A DNA stretch of 64,000 nucleotides from Rhodococcoides kyotonense (GTDB lineage Bacteria > Actinomycetota > Actinomycetes > Mycobacteriales > Mycobacteriaceae), in NCBI RefSeq assembly GCF_001645385.1, contig NZ_LVHI01000005.1, positions 50,710 to 114,709 on the forward strand, given 5' to 3'. Positions 1 through 9,027 of the stretch are shown one piece after another; the stretch's first letter is position 1, and every line of letters starts with the position of its first letter. The position numbers were made by a program, and so were the translations under genes. Below the pieces are notes generated by a model. That model was not told the DNA's origin, did not search any database, and saw nothing but the letters and a program-made list of their open reading frames with translations.

Positions 1-982
1 GGGCGCGGCCTTCTTGGACTTCGAGGAATTCGTCGTCGTCGAGGATGCGGCGGATGACCTCGTGCATGTCGTACGGGGTGTTCGGCGAATCCGGGATCAG
101 GGTGTCGAGTTCGAGGTCTTCGGCGGTGAGGTTGTCCTCGATGCCGCCGGAGATCGGGTCCGAGGGGGCCAAGCGGGGAGCTTCGGCGCGGTTGTTGGAC
201 GGCAGGTAGGACAGGATGTCGCGGACGTAGTCGAGTGCGTCCTGTTCGCCGGAGGCGACGTAGTGCGCGACACCGGACTTCTCCATGTGGGTGTGGGCGC
301 CGCCGAGTTCTTCCATGGTGACGTTTTCGCCGGTGACGGTTTTGATGACGTCGGGGCCGGTGACGAACATCTGGGAGGTCTGGTCGACCATGACGACGAA
401 GTCGGTGAGTGCGGGGGAGTAGACGTGTCCGCCGGCGGCGGCGCCCATGACCAGTGAGATCTGGGGGATGACGCCGGAGGCTTGGACGTTGCGGTGGAAG
501 ATTTCGCCGTACAACCCGAGGGAGACGACGCCTTCCTGGATGCGGGCGCCTGCGCCTTCGTTGATGCCGATCAGGGGGCGGCCGGTCTTGATGGCCAGGT
601 CCATGACCTTGACGATCTTCTCACCGTAGATCTCGCCGAGGCTGCCGCCGAAGACGGTGACGTCCTGGGAGAAGACGCAGACGTCGCGGCCGTCGATGGT
701 GCCGTAGCCGGTGACGACGCCGTCGCCGAAGGGGCGGTTGTCGGCCAGGCCGAAGTTCTGGGAGCGGTGGCGGGCGAGGGCGTCCATTTCGACGAACGAG
801 CCCTCGTCGAGCAGTGCGAGGACGCGTTCGCGGGCGGTCAGTTTGCCTTTCGCGTGCACCCGCTCCACAGCCGCCTCACCCGAGGGAATTGTGGCTTGCG
901 CCAACCGATCCCGTAGATCGGCCAGTTTTCCGGCCGTCGTGTGCAGATCGACTGCCTGCGTGGCCCCGTCGATGATCGTCAA
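1..982 (-). CDS. Acyl-CoA carboxylase beta subunit (carboxyltransferase), 3' end beyond window
   Basis: Biotin-dependent carboxyltransferase subunit of the AccD/PccB family, which moves carboxyl from biotin to acetyl-, propionyl- or a longer acyl-CoA. Reading the minus strand from a TTG at 982 gives about 327 residues before the window edge; the family is usually 510-550. Visible motifs are [12 protein letters not shown], the acyl-CoA loop [13 protein letters not shown] and the oxyanion region [14 protein letters not shown]. The start is firm: an in-frame TGA lies two codons upstream and AGGAG sits a few bases before the TTG. It begins 15 bases after the phosphotransferase-like gene, so it is third in the operon. 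Substrate cannot be read from sequence; the acyl-CoA dehydrogenase neighbour suggests a propionyl- or branched acyl-CoA role (inference). Confidence 0.9.
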   Translation of the reverse strand, partial: MTIIDGATQAVDLHTTAGKLADLRDRLAQATIPSGEAAVERVHAKGKLTARERVLALLDEGSFVEMDALARHRSQNFGLADNRPFGDGVVTGYGTIDGRDVCVFSQDVTVFGGSLGEIYGEKIVKVMDLAIKTGRPLIGINEGAGARIQEGVVSLGLYGEIFHRNVQASGVIPQISLVMGAAAGGHVYSPALTDFVVMVDQTSQMFVTGPDVIKTVTGENVTMEELGGAHTHMEKSGVAHYVASGEQDALDYVRDILSYLPSNNRAEAPRLAPSDPISGGIEDNLTAEDLELDTLIPDSPNTPYDMHEVIRRILDDDEFLEVQEGRA

Positions 983-997
983 GTTTCAGTCTCCTGC

Positions 998-2023
998 TCA
1001 GAATGTCGATGTGTTCAGTGCTCGCAGACCGGCAGCAGCGAACTCTCGTGTCGCTTCTGCTGCGCGGCTGGCACCGTTGCTCGCGTCGGCGCCGTTCAGG
1101 GCGCGGTGAGTTATGCCTTCGCCGATCACCGCGAGCTTGAAGTTCGCCAGTGCGGTATAGAAATTCCAGTGCTTGAGCTCGCGGCCAGACTCGCGGACGT
1201 ACATCTCCGCCAGATCGTCCGCCGAGGGATACCGCGTGCTGGTCCATGCCGCATTCATTCCCAACACGACGTCGAAAACAGGTTGTCGGTACGCGCACAT
1301 CAAGGCAACGTCGGTCAACGGGTCTCCGAGGGTCGACATCTCCCAGTCGACGACTGCGCTGACGATTCCGACGTTCGACTTGTCCAGAATTACGTTGTCG
1401 ACTCGATAATCACCGTGAACGATAGACGAAGCCGTGGAACTCGGAACCGCATCCTGTAGCGCTCGGCGCAGATGATCGACGTCGTCGAGTTCCCGCGTCT
1501 TGACTCGTTCCCATTGGCGCGCCCAAGTTTTCACCTGGCGTTCGATAAATCCCGTCGGCTTGCCGAAGTCGCTCAACCCCACCGAGTCGAAGTCGACCTG
1601 ATGCAACCGTGCAAGCACACACACCAGTTCACAAGTATTGGAGTCGACCTGAGCGTCAGACCAATCCGCGATGTCTTCCTGGCTGCGCGCGACGACACCG
1701 GGAGCAAATTCGACTACGGTCATCGGCGCACCCAGCGTGATCCCATCCGGATCGAATGCGACAGTCCGAGCGACGGGGACATCGGTTACCTGCAGGGCCT
1801 GTGTGACCGACCATTCTCGTGCCATGTCGTGGGCAGAGGGAGTGAGACCACTCGTCGGCGGTCGGCGGACCACCCAGGCTGACGACTCGTCGGAGGCCTT
1901 GAACGTCAGATTCGACCTTCCACCGCTGATCAGCTCGACATTCAGATCGCCGTCGAGCACCACACCGTTGTCAGTCATGAACAGTGCCAACGCCTCGACG
2001 TCCATACCCGGTAGGTCGCTCAC
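998..2023 (-). CDS. Phosphotransferase-family protein (APH/ACAD10-11 kinase-like)
   Basis: 341-residue protein of the aminoglycoside phosphotransferase/choline kinase fold, in the branch found beside or fused to acyl-CoA dehydrogenases (the ACAD10/ACAD11 N-terminal domain). It shows the catalytic loop IVHGDYRVDNV (HGD..N) and the metal-binding VVDWEMSTLGDP. I chose GTG at 2023, whose GTGA overlaps the stop of the upstream acyl-CoA dehydrogenase; longer readings run back into that gene. In ACAD10/11 this domain phosphorylates 4-hydroxyacyl-CoA so that the dehydrogenase domain can remove the phosphate and form a 2-enoyl-CoA. The same paired role is likely here but is an inference. Confidence 0.85.
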   Translation of the reverse strand: MSDLPGMDVEALALFMTDNGVVLDGDLNVELISGGRSNLTFKASDESSAWVVRRPPTSGLTPSAHDMAREWSVTQALQVTDVPVARTVAFDPDGITLGAPMTVVEFAPGVVARSQEDIADWSDAQVDSNTCELVCVLARLHQVDFDSVGLSDFGKPTGFIERQVKTWARQWERVKTRELDDVDHLRRALQDAVPSSTASSIVHGDYRVDNVILDKSNVGIVSAVVDWEMSTLGDPLTDVALMCAYRQPVFDVVLGMNAAWTSTRYPSADDLAEMYVRESGRELKHWNFYTALANFKLAVIGEGITHRALNGADASNGASRAAEATREFAAAGLRALNTSTF

Positions 2024-3231
2024 TTCGCACCTCCACCATTGGCTCGCTTGGCGGCTCCGACAACGCGCTTTGCCAAGGCCCACCGATGTACCTCGGAGGG
2101 GCCGTCGTAGACACGGAACGGCCGCACTTCCCTGGACAGACGAGCGAGCGGGAGATCGTCGGAGACCCCGAGGCCGCCGCACATCTGAATGCTTCGATCC
2201 ACTATCCGGAACACTGCTTCGCCGCCGAAGGTCTTCGCGATTGCTGTCTCGTTGGATGCGTGCAACCCCTGGTCGAGGGCGTGACATGCCTGGACCAAGA
2301 GGGCGCGAGTAGCGGCGATGTCTATTTCGTTGTCCGCGACCAGCTTCTGAACCATTCCCAGATCGCCGAGTTTCGCACCGAAGCCCTCACGAACGGCGAC
2401 GTGATCGACCGCGATGTCGTGTGCCCGCCGAGCTGCGCCCAGCCAACGCATGACGTGGGTCATCCGCGCGGGTCCGAGTCGCACCTGCGCGTAAATGAAG
2501 CCCTCATCGACTGCCCCGAGAACGTTTTCGTCCGGAACGAAGACGTTGTCGAAAGTAACTTCGCAGTGCCCGCCGATCATCGACTTGTCCAGCGTGCTGA
2601 TGTGCCTCGTGACTGCGATACCGGGGGTGGTCGCAGGTGCGAGAAACATCGTCGCTCCCCCTCGTTCACCGGGTGTCCCTGACGTGCGCGCCATGATGAT
2701 GAAGAACCCTGCGCCGTCTGCACCCGTGATGAACCACTTGCGTCCGTTCACCGACCACCCGCCGGCAACCTTCGCCGCCGTCGTCATGAGAGCTGAGGGG
2801 TCCGAGCCGGCGCCCGGCGCCGGCTCGGTCATAGCGAACGCCGAACGTACGTCGCCCGCGGCAAGTGGCGCTAGAAACTGCTCTTTCTGGCTGGTCGACG
2901 CGATATGGGCAAGCATGTGTACGTTGCCCTCGTCAGGTGCGGCCAGGTTCAGGGCCAGCGGCCCGAACAGCGAATACCCGGCTTCCTCGAACACCGGCGC
3001 TCGGTCGCTCATGTTCAGTCCCTGGCCGCCGTATTCGACAGGCGCGTGCGGTGCGAATACTCCGGCATCACGGGCCGCTCGTTGCAGTTCGAGGCGGAGG
3101 GTGTCTCCTCCAGCGTCAGTGATATTTCCTGTGTTTTCATCCTCGATCGGAAGGACGTATTCGCGCACGAACGCCCGTGTCGTCTGAACCAAGTTCTCGA
3201 CGACAGGACCGTAAGACAGATCGATCGCCAC
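2020..3231 (-). CDS. Acyl-CoA dehydrogenase
   Basis: 403-residue FAD-dependent acyl-CoA dehydrogenase. Family signatures are FAMTEPAPGAGSDPSA in the middle domain, NGRKWFITGADGA, and a C-terminal QMCGGLGVSDDLPLARLSRE in the FAD/substrate region. GTG at 3231 is chosen because GGAG lies five bases upstream and the protein then begins at the usual distance from the N-terminal helices; a longer reading to 3306 adds unrelated residues. The stop overlaps the start of the phosphotransferase-like gene by four bases, so the two are translationally coupled. With that partner it resembles ACAD10/11-type 4-hydroxyacyl-CoA catabolism. The natural substrate is unknown. Confidence 0.9.
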   Translation of the reverse strand: MAIDLSYGPVVENLVQTTRAFVREYVLPIEDENTGNITDAGGDTLRLELQRAARDAGVFAPHAPVEYGGQGLNMSDRAPVFEEAGYSLFGPLALNLAAPDEGNVHMLAHIASTSQKEQFLAPLAAGDVRSAFAMTEPAPGAGSDPSALMTTAAKVAGGWSVNGRKWFITGADGAGFFIIMARTSGTPGERGGATMFLAPATTPGIAVTRHISTLDKSMIGGHCEVTFDNVFVPDENVLGAVDEGFIYAQVRLGPARMTHVMRWLGAARRAHDIAVDHVAVREGFGAKLGDLGMVQKLVADNEIDIAATRALLVQACHALDQGLHASNETAIAKTFGGEAVFRIVDRSIQMCGGLGVSDDLPLARLSREVRPFRVYDGPSEVHRWALAKRVVGAAKRANGGGAK

Positions 3232-3404
3232 ACTCACTCCTCGTATTGCCGACAAACCAGCGTTGACGGTCGGGCGTGGGCACAAGACAACTGCCGGTCC
3301 GTTCAACCAAGTGGTTCGGTACTCGATACGAGGGTAAATTCTTTGCGCTGGGCATTCTTGTCGCGTTTTGACACAGGACCCGACATCGGAGGGCTCGAGC
3401 AGAT

Positions 3405-5165
3405 CTAAAAGTTCGAGACGGCCAGATCGATACCGAGCGCCCTGACCTTTCTGTACAGGGTAGACCGTGCGATGCCCAACGAATCCGCAGCAACACTCTT
3501 GTTGCCCTTGGCATCTCGCAGCGCTTGCAGTATGGCCTTTGCTTCTACCTGCTCGAGGCCCACGAGAGCCCGTCTACTCGCTCTTGCCCTCAGGTAGGGG
3601 GGAATGTCCGAAACCTCGACGGACGGCTTGTGGACGTTGCTGAGGGTTTCGCGAACGAAGGTATCGAGCGAGGCGACGTTCCGTGGCCATGAAACTCTAC
3701 TCAGAGTTTGAACGACGTCGGGGCTCCAACGGATCGCTCGTGCGCCGGAGACGTGGCGACGGGTCAGCGCGTCGAGGAGAGCTCTCAGATCCGCCATCCG
3801 CTGTGCCAGATTGGGCACCTCGACGAGGGAATCGAACCAATCCACGAGTGGATTCGGGGCTCCCGAGTTCCCGCACATCGTGCCGATTATGTGCACGCCA
3901 CGAACTCGCAGCGAATCGAACGTACGCACAGTCGAATTCGCGCTCGTAGGGTCCAGCGAATCCAGCCTTCTGACGATTGCGCATGTTCCCTCGACGGCGC
4001 CCAGCGCGCTCAACCATCCACGTCCGTCGCCGTGAAACTCCGAAGCGTCGAGAATCGTGGCATTGCTCCCTGCCAGCGCGGACGCGACAGCGTACTTTCC
4101 GACACCCGGATCGCCCATCAGCAACACCGAACCTGCAGTGACCGCAATCACCTCGGCACACATCGCTCGCCATTCGGGGGTCATACCGACGAGACCGGAC
4201 AGGTGCCCCATGCGGTGCGTGGGTTCGGTCGAACGAGCTGCACGAGGAGCGGCTCGTTCCCTCAACTTGATCAGCGCGCCCACTGCTTTGCCGGATTCGG
4301 CTATCGCTGTCACATCGACGGAGAGCGACACACCGCTCTCCAAGGTCAGGTCCGAAGAGTCCGCGCTCGAGTCCGTCAGTCTCCTCCAGGCGTGTTCCCA
4401 TAAAAGGGACTTGTCGACCGAACTCAATATTCGTGATGCGGACGCGTTGGCGATCACCGTCTGGTCGTCGAGACAGAGCACCGGATGGCGCGGATCGCGA
4501 TGGGCGGTGAGGAATGCGTCCAACAAGGTGCGTTCGCGCTGCGATGCAGAATCCAACAGTGCGCGCTCGATATCTGCCGCTACATCGGTCACCCAGGACA
4601 GCAGAACAGGACTCGTATCGCCGAAGCGAACGGTCAGGTTCACACTCCCGACCAGCCTGCGTGTGATGGGGTGGTAGATCGGTGCGCCGGCACACGTGAA
4701 ACCGAGCCAGCTCCCGTAGAAGTGTTCTGGTCCAGCGACCATGGCCGGCTGCCCGGTCTCGAGTACAATCCCGCCGCTGGTTGTGCCAGTGGTCGCTTCG
4801 GCTACCGAGTACTCGGGAGATACAAGCTGTGTGTCCAGCACTTTTCCGAAGCCGTCATCTTCGACCCACCTGTTGAGAATGCGGCCTTGAGCGTCGGTCA
4901 CCGCGAGGCTGGAACTCGACTGCTCGAGCGCGGCCCTCCGGTGCTCGACAACGCGGTCGGCCGCCACTCTGAGCTGTTGGCTTGTCGTAGGCGACGGCGC
5001 ATGCTTGGGGGCACAACTGTCCGGGTCCAATCCATACTGGATCGAACGCCGCCAAGAATCGACGATCTTTGGCTTGACGCCTTCCGCCGTTGCGAAATTC
5101 TTGGGTGCTGCGAGCGCCGACTCCCGAGCAAGAAGGATTGTTCGCGTGTTGTCGTCGATCGTCAC
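3405..5165 (-). CDS. AcoR-type GAF/AAA/Fis transcriptional regulator
   Basis: 586-residue regulator of the AcoR layout. A GAF-like sensor occupies roughly residues 80-210 (GIVLETGQPAMVAGPEHF, then CAGAPIYHP). An NtrC-like AAA domain covers about 320-490, with a Walker A of GDPGVGKY. A Fis-type helix-turn-helix is at the C-terminus (ILQALRDAKGNKSVAADSLG and ARSTLYRK). The GAFTGA loop that contacts sigma-54 is absent and Walker B is poor (IVRRLDSLD). This fits actinobacteria, which generally lack sigma-54, so it probably acts with a sigma-70 type polymerase. It starts at GTG 5165, divergent from the SDR gene, with an inverted repeat between. It is likely the regulator of both flanking catabolic operons. 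Confidence 0.85.
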   Translation of the reverse strand: MTIDDNTRTILLARESALAAPKNFATAEGVKPKIVDSWRRSIQYGLDPDSCAPKHAPSPTTSQQLRVAADRVVEHRRAALEQSSSSLAVTDAQGRILNRWVEDDGFGKVLDTQLVSPEYSVAEATTGTTSGGIVLETGQPAMVAGPEHFYGSWLGFTCAGAPIYHPITRRLVGSVNLTVRFGDTSPVLLSWVTDVAADIERALLDSASQRERTLLDAFLTAHRDPRHPVLCLDDQTVIANASASRILSSVDKSLLWEHAWRRLTDSSADSSDLTLESGVSLSVDVTAIAESGKAVGALIKLRERAAPRAARSTEPTHRMGHLSGLVGMTPEWRAMCAEVIAVTAGSVLLMGDPGVGKYAVASALAGSNATILDASEFHGDGRGWLSALGAVEGTCAIVRRLDSLDPTSANSTVRTFDSLRVRGVHIIGTMCGNSGAPNPLVDWFDSLVEVPNLAQRMADLRALLDALTRRHVSGARAIRWSPDVVQTLSRVSWPRNVASLDTFVRETLSNVHKPSVEVSDIPPYLRARASRRALVGLEQVEAKAILQALRDAKGNKSVAADSLGIARSTLYRKVRALGIDLAVSNF

Positions 5166-5204
5166 AGCAACCGCCTTCCCATACTGCTCGAGCTCTACCC
5201 TTCT

Positions 5205-5232
5205 GTGAGCTACAGCACATCGTGCAGCTCAC
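5205..5232. promoter_or_regulatory. Inverted repeat in the AcoR/SDR divergent promoter region
   Basis: Arms GTGAGCT and AGCTCAC (7 bases each, perfect) are separated by 14 bases, with further partial symmetry (CAGCAC..CGTGC) inside. It sits between the divergently read AcoR-type regulator and the SDR gene, 40 bases upstream of the regulator start. A likely operator for that regulator (inference from position and symmetry). Confidence 0.45.
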
Positions 5233-5367
5233 TGACACAGATGTCAATAACCGACCGATCCCGCCTTCGGGCGATCACGCCCACTGTCGCGAAATGCAAC
5301 ACGACGCCCGAACTCCTCTGCTTAGCGTCGATTCGACTCATCCACACGAACACGATTGGACAATGAC

Positions 5368-6117
5368 GTGAAATTCGACTTGGAGGGCCAGGTCGCGCTG
5401 GTCACGGGCGGCGGTTCCGGAATCGGCAGGGCTGTCGTTCATAGCATGGCAGCATCGGGCGCTCGCGTCGTCGTCGCCGACCTCTCGGGCGAAGCAGCAG
5501 CACGAGTCGCAGCCGAGATCGGCCCCGGCGCGGTCGCAATCGAGGCTGACGTGACTAACCCCGACGACGCCGTCGCAATGGTCCGCGCGGCCCAAGATCA
5601 CTTCGGCTCGATCGACGTTGCAGTCAACAACGCAGGCATCGGGATGCCAGTGAAGTCGCCAGTCGGTACGACGAGCGACGAGCTGTGGCGGACTGTCTTG
5701 GCAGTCAATCTCGATGGAGCATTCATGTGCCTGCGAGCGCAAGTCGCGGAGATGGCCGCACAAGGACGCGGAGGGGCAGTTGTCAACGTGGCATCCGTGA
5801 TGGGTGCGGTTGCGTCGCCCGGCGCAGGACCGTACGTCGCGTCCAAGCACGCTTTGGTGGGCCTGACGAAGGCGGCCGCCCTCGATTACGCCCCGAACTC
5901 CATACGCATCAATGCAGTCGGTGCAGGCTTCGTCGACACGCCTCTGTTGACCGGCCGCGACCCGAAATGGATTGAATCCATAGCAGCTTCACATCCCCTC
6001 GGGCGACTGGGGAAACCCGATGAGGTCGCGTCGGTCATCACGTTCCTAGCTTCTCCCGCTGCATCTTTCATGACAGGCGCCTATGTGCCGGTTGATGGCG
6101 GGTTTCTGTCGCGGTGA
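5368..6117 (+). CDS. SDR-family oxidoreductase
   Basis: Classical short-chain dehydrogenase/reductase of 249 residues. It has the nucleotide-binding TGGGSGIG near the N-terminus, VNNAG, a catalytic Ser region (NVASVMGA) and the catalytic YVASK. The C-terminus TGAYVPVDGGFLSR is typical of the family. I prefer GTG at 5368; an in-frame TTG at 5356 would add four residues and neither has a strong ribosome site. It opens the plus-strand set that continues with a flavin monooxygenase, a hydrolase and a dodecin, and lies opposite the AcoR-type regulator. Its likely job is oxidation of a secondary alcohol to a ketone using NAD(P), inferred from context. Confidence 0.88.
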   Translation: MKFDLEGQVALVTGGGSGIGRAVVHSMAASGARVVVADLSGEAAARVAAEIGPGAVAIEADVTNPDDAVAMVRAAQDHFGSIDVAVNNAGIGMPVKSPVGTTSDELWRTVLAVNLDGAFMCLRAQVAEMAAQGRGGAVVNVASVMGAVASPGAGPYVASKHALVGLTKAAALDYAPNSIRINAVGAGFVDTPLLTGRDPKWIESIAASHPLGRLGKPDEVASVITFLASPAASFMTGAYVPVDGGFLSR

Positions 6118-6272
6118 TCGGCCGATTTTGTAGCGGAGTGCAACACGTCACATCGACCGACGCTGGCAGCATCGAACACGTGGCCGTATTCAGGCCCAGA
6201 ATTGTAGGAACCAGAGCGAAAGACTCTCGTAGTCTTCGTCATTCGAAACCCCCGCCGAAGAAAGGGTGCACC

Positions 6273-7340
6273 GTGAAGGTTCACATGACCAACCTCCTGC
6301 AGAACTACGGAAACAAGGTCTCGGACTACGAGATCTACAAGGACCATCTGCACCTGTCGGAGTTGGCCGATCAGTACGACTACGAGAGTGTCGGATGCGT
6401 CGAGCACCACTTCGACCCCGGCTACTCGATGTGCCCCGACAACACACAGTTCTTGTCTTACCTCGCCGCCCGCACCAAGAACATCAAGCTGGCGACAACA
6501 GCGGTGATTCTGCCGTGGAACGATCCCATGCGCGTCGTCGAGAAGATCTCCTTGCTCGACACTCTCGCCGACGGCCGCGCAATCTTCGGCATCGGCCGCG
6601 GTCTCGCCCGCCGGGAATTCGAGGCGTTCGGCATCGACATGGCTACCTCGCGTGAACGCTTCGACGAAGCCGCCGAGATGGTCCTGCGCGGACTCGAAGA
6701 AGGCTACGTCGAGAACGACGGCGAGTTCTACAAACAGGCTCGTGTCCCGATTCACCCGGCTCCGATGAAGACATTCAAGGGTCGCACCATGGGTGTCGCG
6801 ATGAGTCCGGATTCCGCTGTGGCAGTTGGCAAGCTGGGAATCGCAATGATGGCGTTCATTCAAGGGCCCATGAAGGAAATGCACATGCCGATGATCGAGC
6901 AGTACCGGCAGGCTCACCGGGAAACCTGGGGCACGGAAGCCGAGCCGCCCAAGCTGATCGACCTGACATACGTGCATCGGGATTCCGACGAGGCCCGACG
7001 AGTAGCCAATGAGGTCGTCGCCAACTACTACCTCACGTGCGTCGAGCACTACGAGTTCGGCGGCAAGCATTTCGAGTCGACTTCCGGCTATGCGTCCTAC
7101 GCTGTCGCGAAAGAAGCGATCGACACCATGGAACTGGATACGGTCGTCGACATTTACGTCAATGCCCAGATTTGGGGAACACCCGAAGAAATCATCCAAA
7201 AGCATAAAGAGCGCAAAGAGATCGTAGGCGAGTACGAGCCAATCATGGTGTTCCAGTACGGCGGCCTCACAGGCAAGCAGGCACAGGAAAGCTTTGAGCT
7301 TTTCTCGACCGAAGTACTACCCGAGCTTCGTAAGCTCTGA
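6273..7340 (+). CDS. Luciferase-like (LLM class) flavin-dependent monooxygenase
   Basis: 355-residue member of the bacterial luciferase-like monooxygenase family. The N-terminal part contains [11 protein letters not shown] (the EHH region of this family) and [10 protein letters not shown], followed by [21 protein letters not shown], a hallmark of LLM oxidoreductases. GTG at 6273 is preceded by GAAAGGG at a good distance; the open frame upstream of it is non-homologous. Such enzymes take FMNH2 from a reductase; type II Baeyer-Villiger monooxygenases belong to this family. An SDR lies upstream and an alpha/beta hydrolase starts 14 bases downstream, so ketone to ester/lactone conversion is plausible (inference). 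No flavin reductase is visible nearby. Confidence 0.88.
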   Translation: MKVHMTNLLQNYGNKVSDYEIYKDHLHLSELADQYDYESVGCVEHHFDPGYSMCPDNTQFLSYLAARTKNIKLATTAVILPWNDPMRVVEKISLLDTLADGRAIFGIGRGLARREFEAFGIDMATSRERFDEAAEMVLRGLEEGYVENDGEFYKQARVPIHPAPMKTFKGRTMGVAMSPDSAVAVGKLGIAMMAFIQGPMKEMHMPMIEQYRQAHRETWGTEAEPPKLIDLTYVHRDSDEARRVANEVVANYYLTCVEHYEFGGKHFESTSGYASYAVAKEAIDTMELDTVVDIYVNAQIWGTPEEIIQKHKERKEIVGEYEPIMVFQYGGLTGKQAQESFELFSTEVLPELRKL

Positions 7341-7354
7341 GGAAGAGGGCAACA

Positions 7355-8266
7355 ATGCCAAGCATCGAAACGGCGAGAGCCAAAGACCTTTTGGCATACC
7401 TCGTGTCGAAGCCTGACGCGACCATCGACGACTATCGAGTAATCTACGACGAGGTGTGCGCGAATTTCGAATTACCATCCGACGCGACGGTCGAGAATGT
7501 GGACGCAGGCGGGGTCAACGCCTATTGGGTATCCGCACCGGGCGCGTCGTCGAGGACTGTTGCAGTCGTCATTCACGGTGGCGGATTCGTCATGGGGTCC
7601 GCGTACGGCTACCGCACCTTCGGATACCGCATCTCCGAAGCAGGCGACTGTCGTTCCCTCGTCGTCGACTACCGCCTGGCGCCGGAGCACCCGTTCCCCG
7701 CCCCCTTGGACGACGTCATCGCCGCGTACCATTTCGCACGCGGTCAGGAAGGCGTCGAACATGTTGTGCTGGTCGGTGACTCGGCTGGCGGTGGACTGGT
7801 GGTGTCAGCCGCGATCGCGTTGCGAGATTCTGGTTCACAGCCGCCGGATGCCGTGATCGCGATGTCGCCCCTGGTCGATCTCGCCGGCGAGGGTGAATCG
7901 TTGACTACCCGTGCGCACCTCGATCCCCTGCCTGCCGCTGTCCTCGTCGAGAACATGGGCGGCCTGTATCGCGGTGAAGTCGACGCCCGTCATCCCATTG
8001 CTTCGCCGCTACATGGTGACGTATCCGGGCTCCCTCCGTTCTTCGTTCTGGTGGGTACCGATGAAGGACTGCACGATGACGCGGTCCGTCTTGTCGACAA
8101 GTTCCGGTCCGTCGGAACGCCCGCCGAGTTCGAAATCGGTCAAGATATGCCACACATCTGGCCGATTTTCTCCTTCCTACCTGAGGCTGTGGAATCGACT
8201 ACTCGAATTGGCGAATACATCCGTAAGCACGCGGGTGCAACGCACTCTACCGAGGAGTCCTCATGA
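7355..8266 (+). CDS. Alpha/beta hydrolase, HSL (lipase/esterase) family
   Basis: 303-residue hormone-sensitive-lipase-type esterase. The oxyanion motif HGGGF is near residue 73 and the nucleophile elbow GDSAGG near 141. The acid and base of the triad are probably the Asp of GTDEGLHDD and the His of DMPHIWP. The family hydrolyses short and medium acyl esters and lactones. It starts 14 bases after the monooxygenase with a purine-rich site in the gap, and its stop overlaps the next start by four bases. In context it would open the ester or lactone made by the upstream monooxygenase (inference). Confidence 0.88.
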   Translation: MPSIETARAKDLLAYLVSKPDATIDDYRVIYDEVCANFELPSDATVENVDAGGVNAYWVSAPGASSRTVAVVIHGGGFVMGSAYGYRTFGYRISEAGDCRSLVVDYRLAPEHPFPAPLDDVIAAYHFARGQEGVEHVVLVGDSAGGGLVVSAAIALRDSGSQPPDAVIAMSPLVDLAGEGESLTTRAHLDPLPAAVLVENMGGLYRGEVDARHPIASPLHGDVSGLPPFFVLVGTDEGLHDDAVRLVDKFRSVGTPAEFEIGQDMPHIWPIFSFLPEAVESTTRIGEYIRKHAGATHSTEESS

Positions 8267-8559
8267 CTGTCACCGCTGTCCTCGAACTGGACATAAGGCC
8301 CGAGAACGCTGTGGCCGCGCAGACAATCCTGCGTCGAGTCCTGGCCGAAACGCGCGCCTTCGAAGGTTGCCTAGGAATCGACGTTTTCGAAGACCCCGAC
8401 ACCGCCAACAGGTGGGTTTGTTTCGAACGCTGGGCGTCCGCCGAGCACGATGCGGCATACCGGGCTTTTCGAGCCGGCCCGGGCGCCATAACCGATCTCG
8501 GCGAACACCTCTCCGCTGCTCCGAAATTGGCAATCTACAACCACGAGGTGGACGTCTGA
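8263..8559 (+). CDS. Small ABM (antibiotic biosynthesis monooxygenase)-domain protein
   Basis: 98-residue ferredoxin-fold ABM-type protein: beta strand [11 protein letters not shown], helix ending [24 protein letters not shown], and helix [16 protein letters not shown], a typical ABM arrangement. Members are small dimeric oxygenases, isomerase-like proteins or stress proteins, and the exact reaction cannot be read here. It is translationally coupled to the esterase by an ATGA overlap, so it belongs to the same pathway. The C-terminal part [12 protein letters not shown] closes the domain; the length is normal for the family. Confidence 0.8.
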   Translation: MTVTAVLELDIRPENAVAAQTILRRVLAETRAFEGCLGIDVFEDPDTANRWVCFERWASAEHDAAYRAFRAGPGAITDLGEHLSAAPKLAIYNHEVDV

Positions 8560-8642
8560 CGCGCCAACCCGCAGAACTTGGAAAGTTTGGCAGAGGGGCT
8601 TGTTCCGGGATCGCCTCAATCGACACGAGGAAGCTGACAAAT

Positions 8643-8849
8643 ATGAGTGACAACATATATCGCATCACCGAGCTTGTGGGCACGTCCACGGACACTGTCG
8701 AGGACGCGATCAAGAACGCAATCGCCCGCGCGAACGCTACCTTGACGAATCTGGACTGGTTCGAGGTGATAGAGACGCGAGGTCACATCGAGGAAGGTCG
8801 TGTCGCCCACTACCAGGTGACACTGAAGGTCGGATTCAAACTCGAATAA
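8643..8849 (+). CDS. Dodecin family flavin-binding protein
   Basis: 68 residues matching dodecin along the full length: [37 protein letters not shown] and a C-terminal [13 protein letters not shown]. Dodecins form hollow 12-mers that store or buffer FMN, riboflavin or CoA. The Trp in LDWFEV is the flavin-stacking residue. The ATG lies after a weak AGGAAG-like site. Its place directly behind a flavin-dependent monooxygenase gene suggests it buffers the flavin used by that enzyme (inference). A strong hairpin follows 40 bases downstream, so it probably ends the transcription unit. Confidence 0.92.
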   Translation: MSDNIYRITELVGTSTDTVEDAIKNAIARANATLTNLDWFEVIETRGHIEEGRVAHYQVTLKVGFKLE

Positions 8850-8888
8850 GGCGGGTCTACCGCTACTGAAGCGGTTGCTCCATGAAAT

Positions 8889-8941
8889 GGACAAGGCGAA
8901 GAACCGAGCTGGGCTGGGCTGCTCGGTCTTTCGTCTTGTCC
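8889..8941 (+). terminator. Hairpin terminator after the dodecin gene
   Basis: Inverted repeat with 21-base arms (GGACAAGGCGAAG... against ...CTTTCGTCTTGTCC) and an 11-base G/T/C-rich loop; 18 of 21 positions pair. It lies 40 bases past the dodecin stop. It falls within the long open frame ahead of the alcohol dehydrogenase, which supports placing that gene's start at 9028. Confidence 0.65.
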
Positions 8942-9027
8942 GAGCACTTTACGCACCCGAATCGCGATGCGTCGCTTCCCCCGGCACGGAGGCGTTCTGG
9001 CTCCGCCTATCGACAGCGAGGTTCATC

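Noticed and set aside
14..916. Plus-strand open frames of 132-147 codons over the carboxylase gene
   Set aside because: They are antisense shadows of a strongly conserved AccD protein; the translations are low-complexity Val/Asp/Gly.
2024..2287. Longer N-terminus for the phosphotransferase-like gene
   Set aside because: It runs into the acyl-CoA dehydrogenase and adds Arg-rich sequence; the GTG overlapping the upstream stop is a better start.
6081..7205. 374-codon minus-strand frame over the luciferase-like gene
   Set aside because: Antisense shadow; the plus-strand protein has clear LLM-family motifs and a ribosome site.
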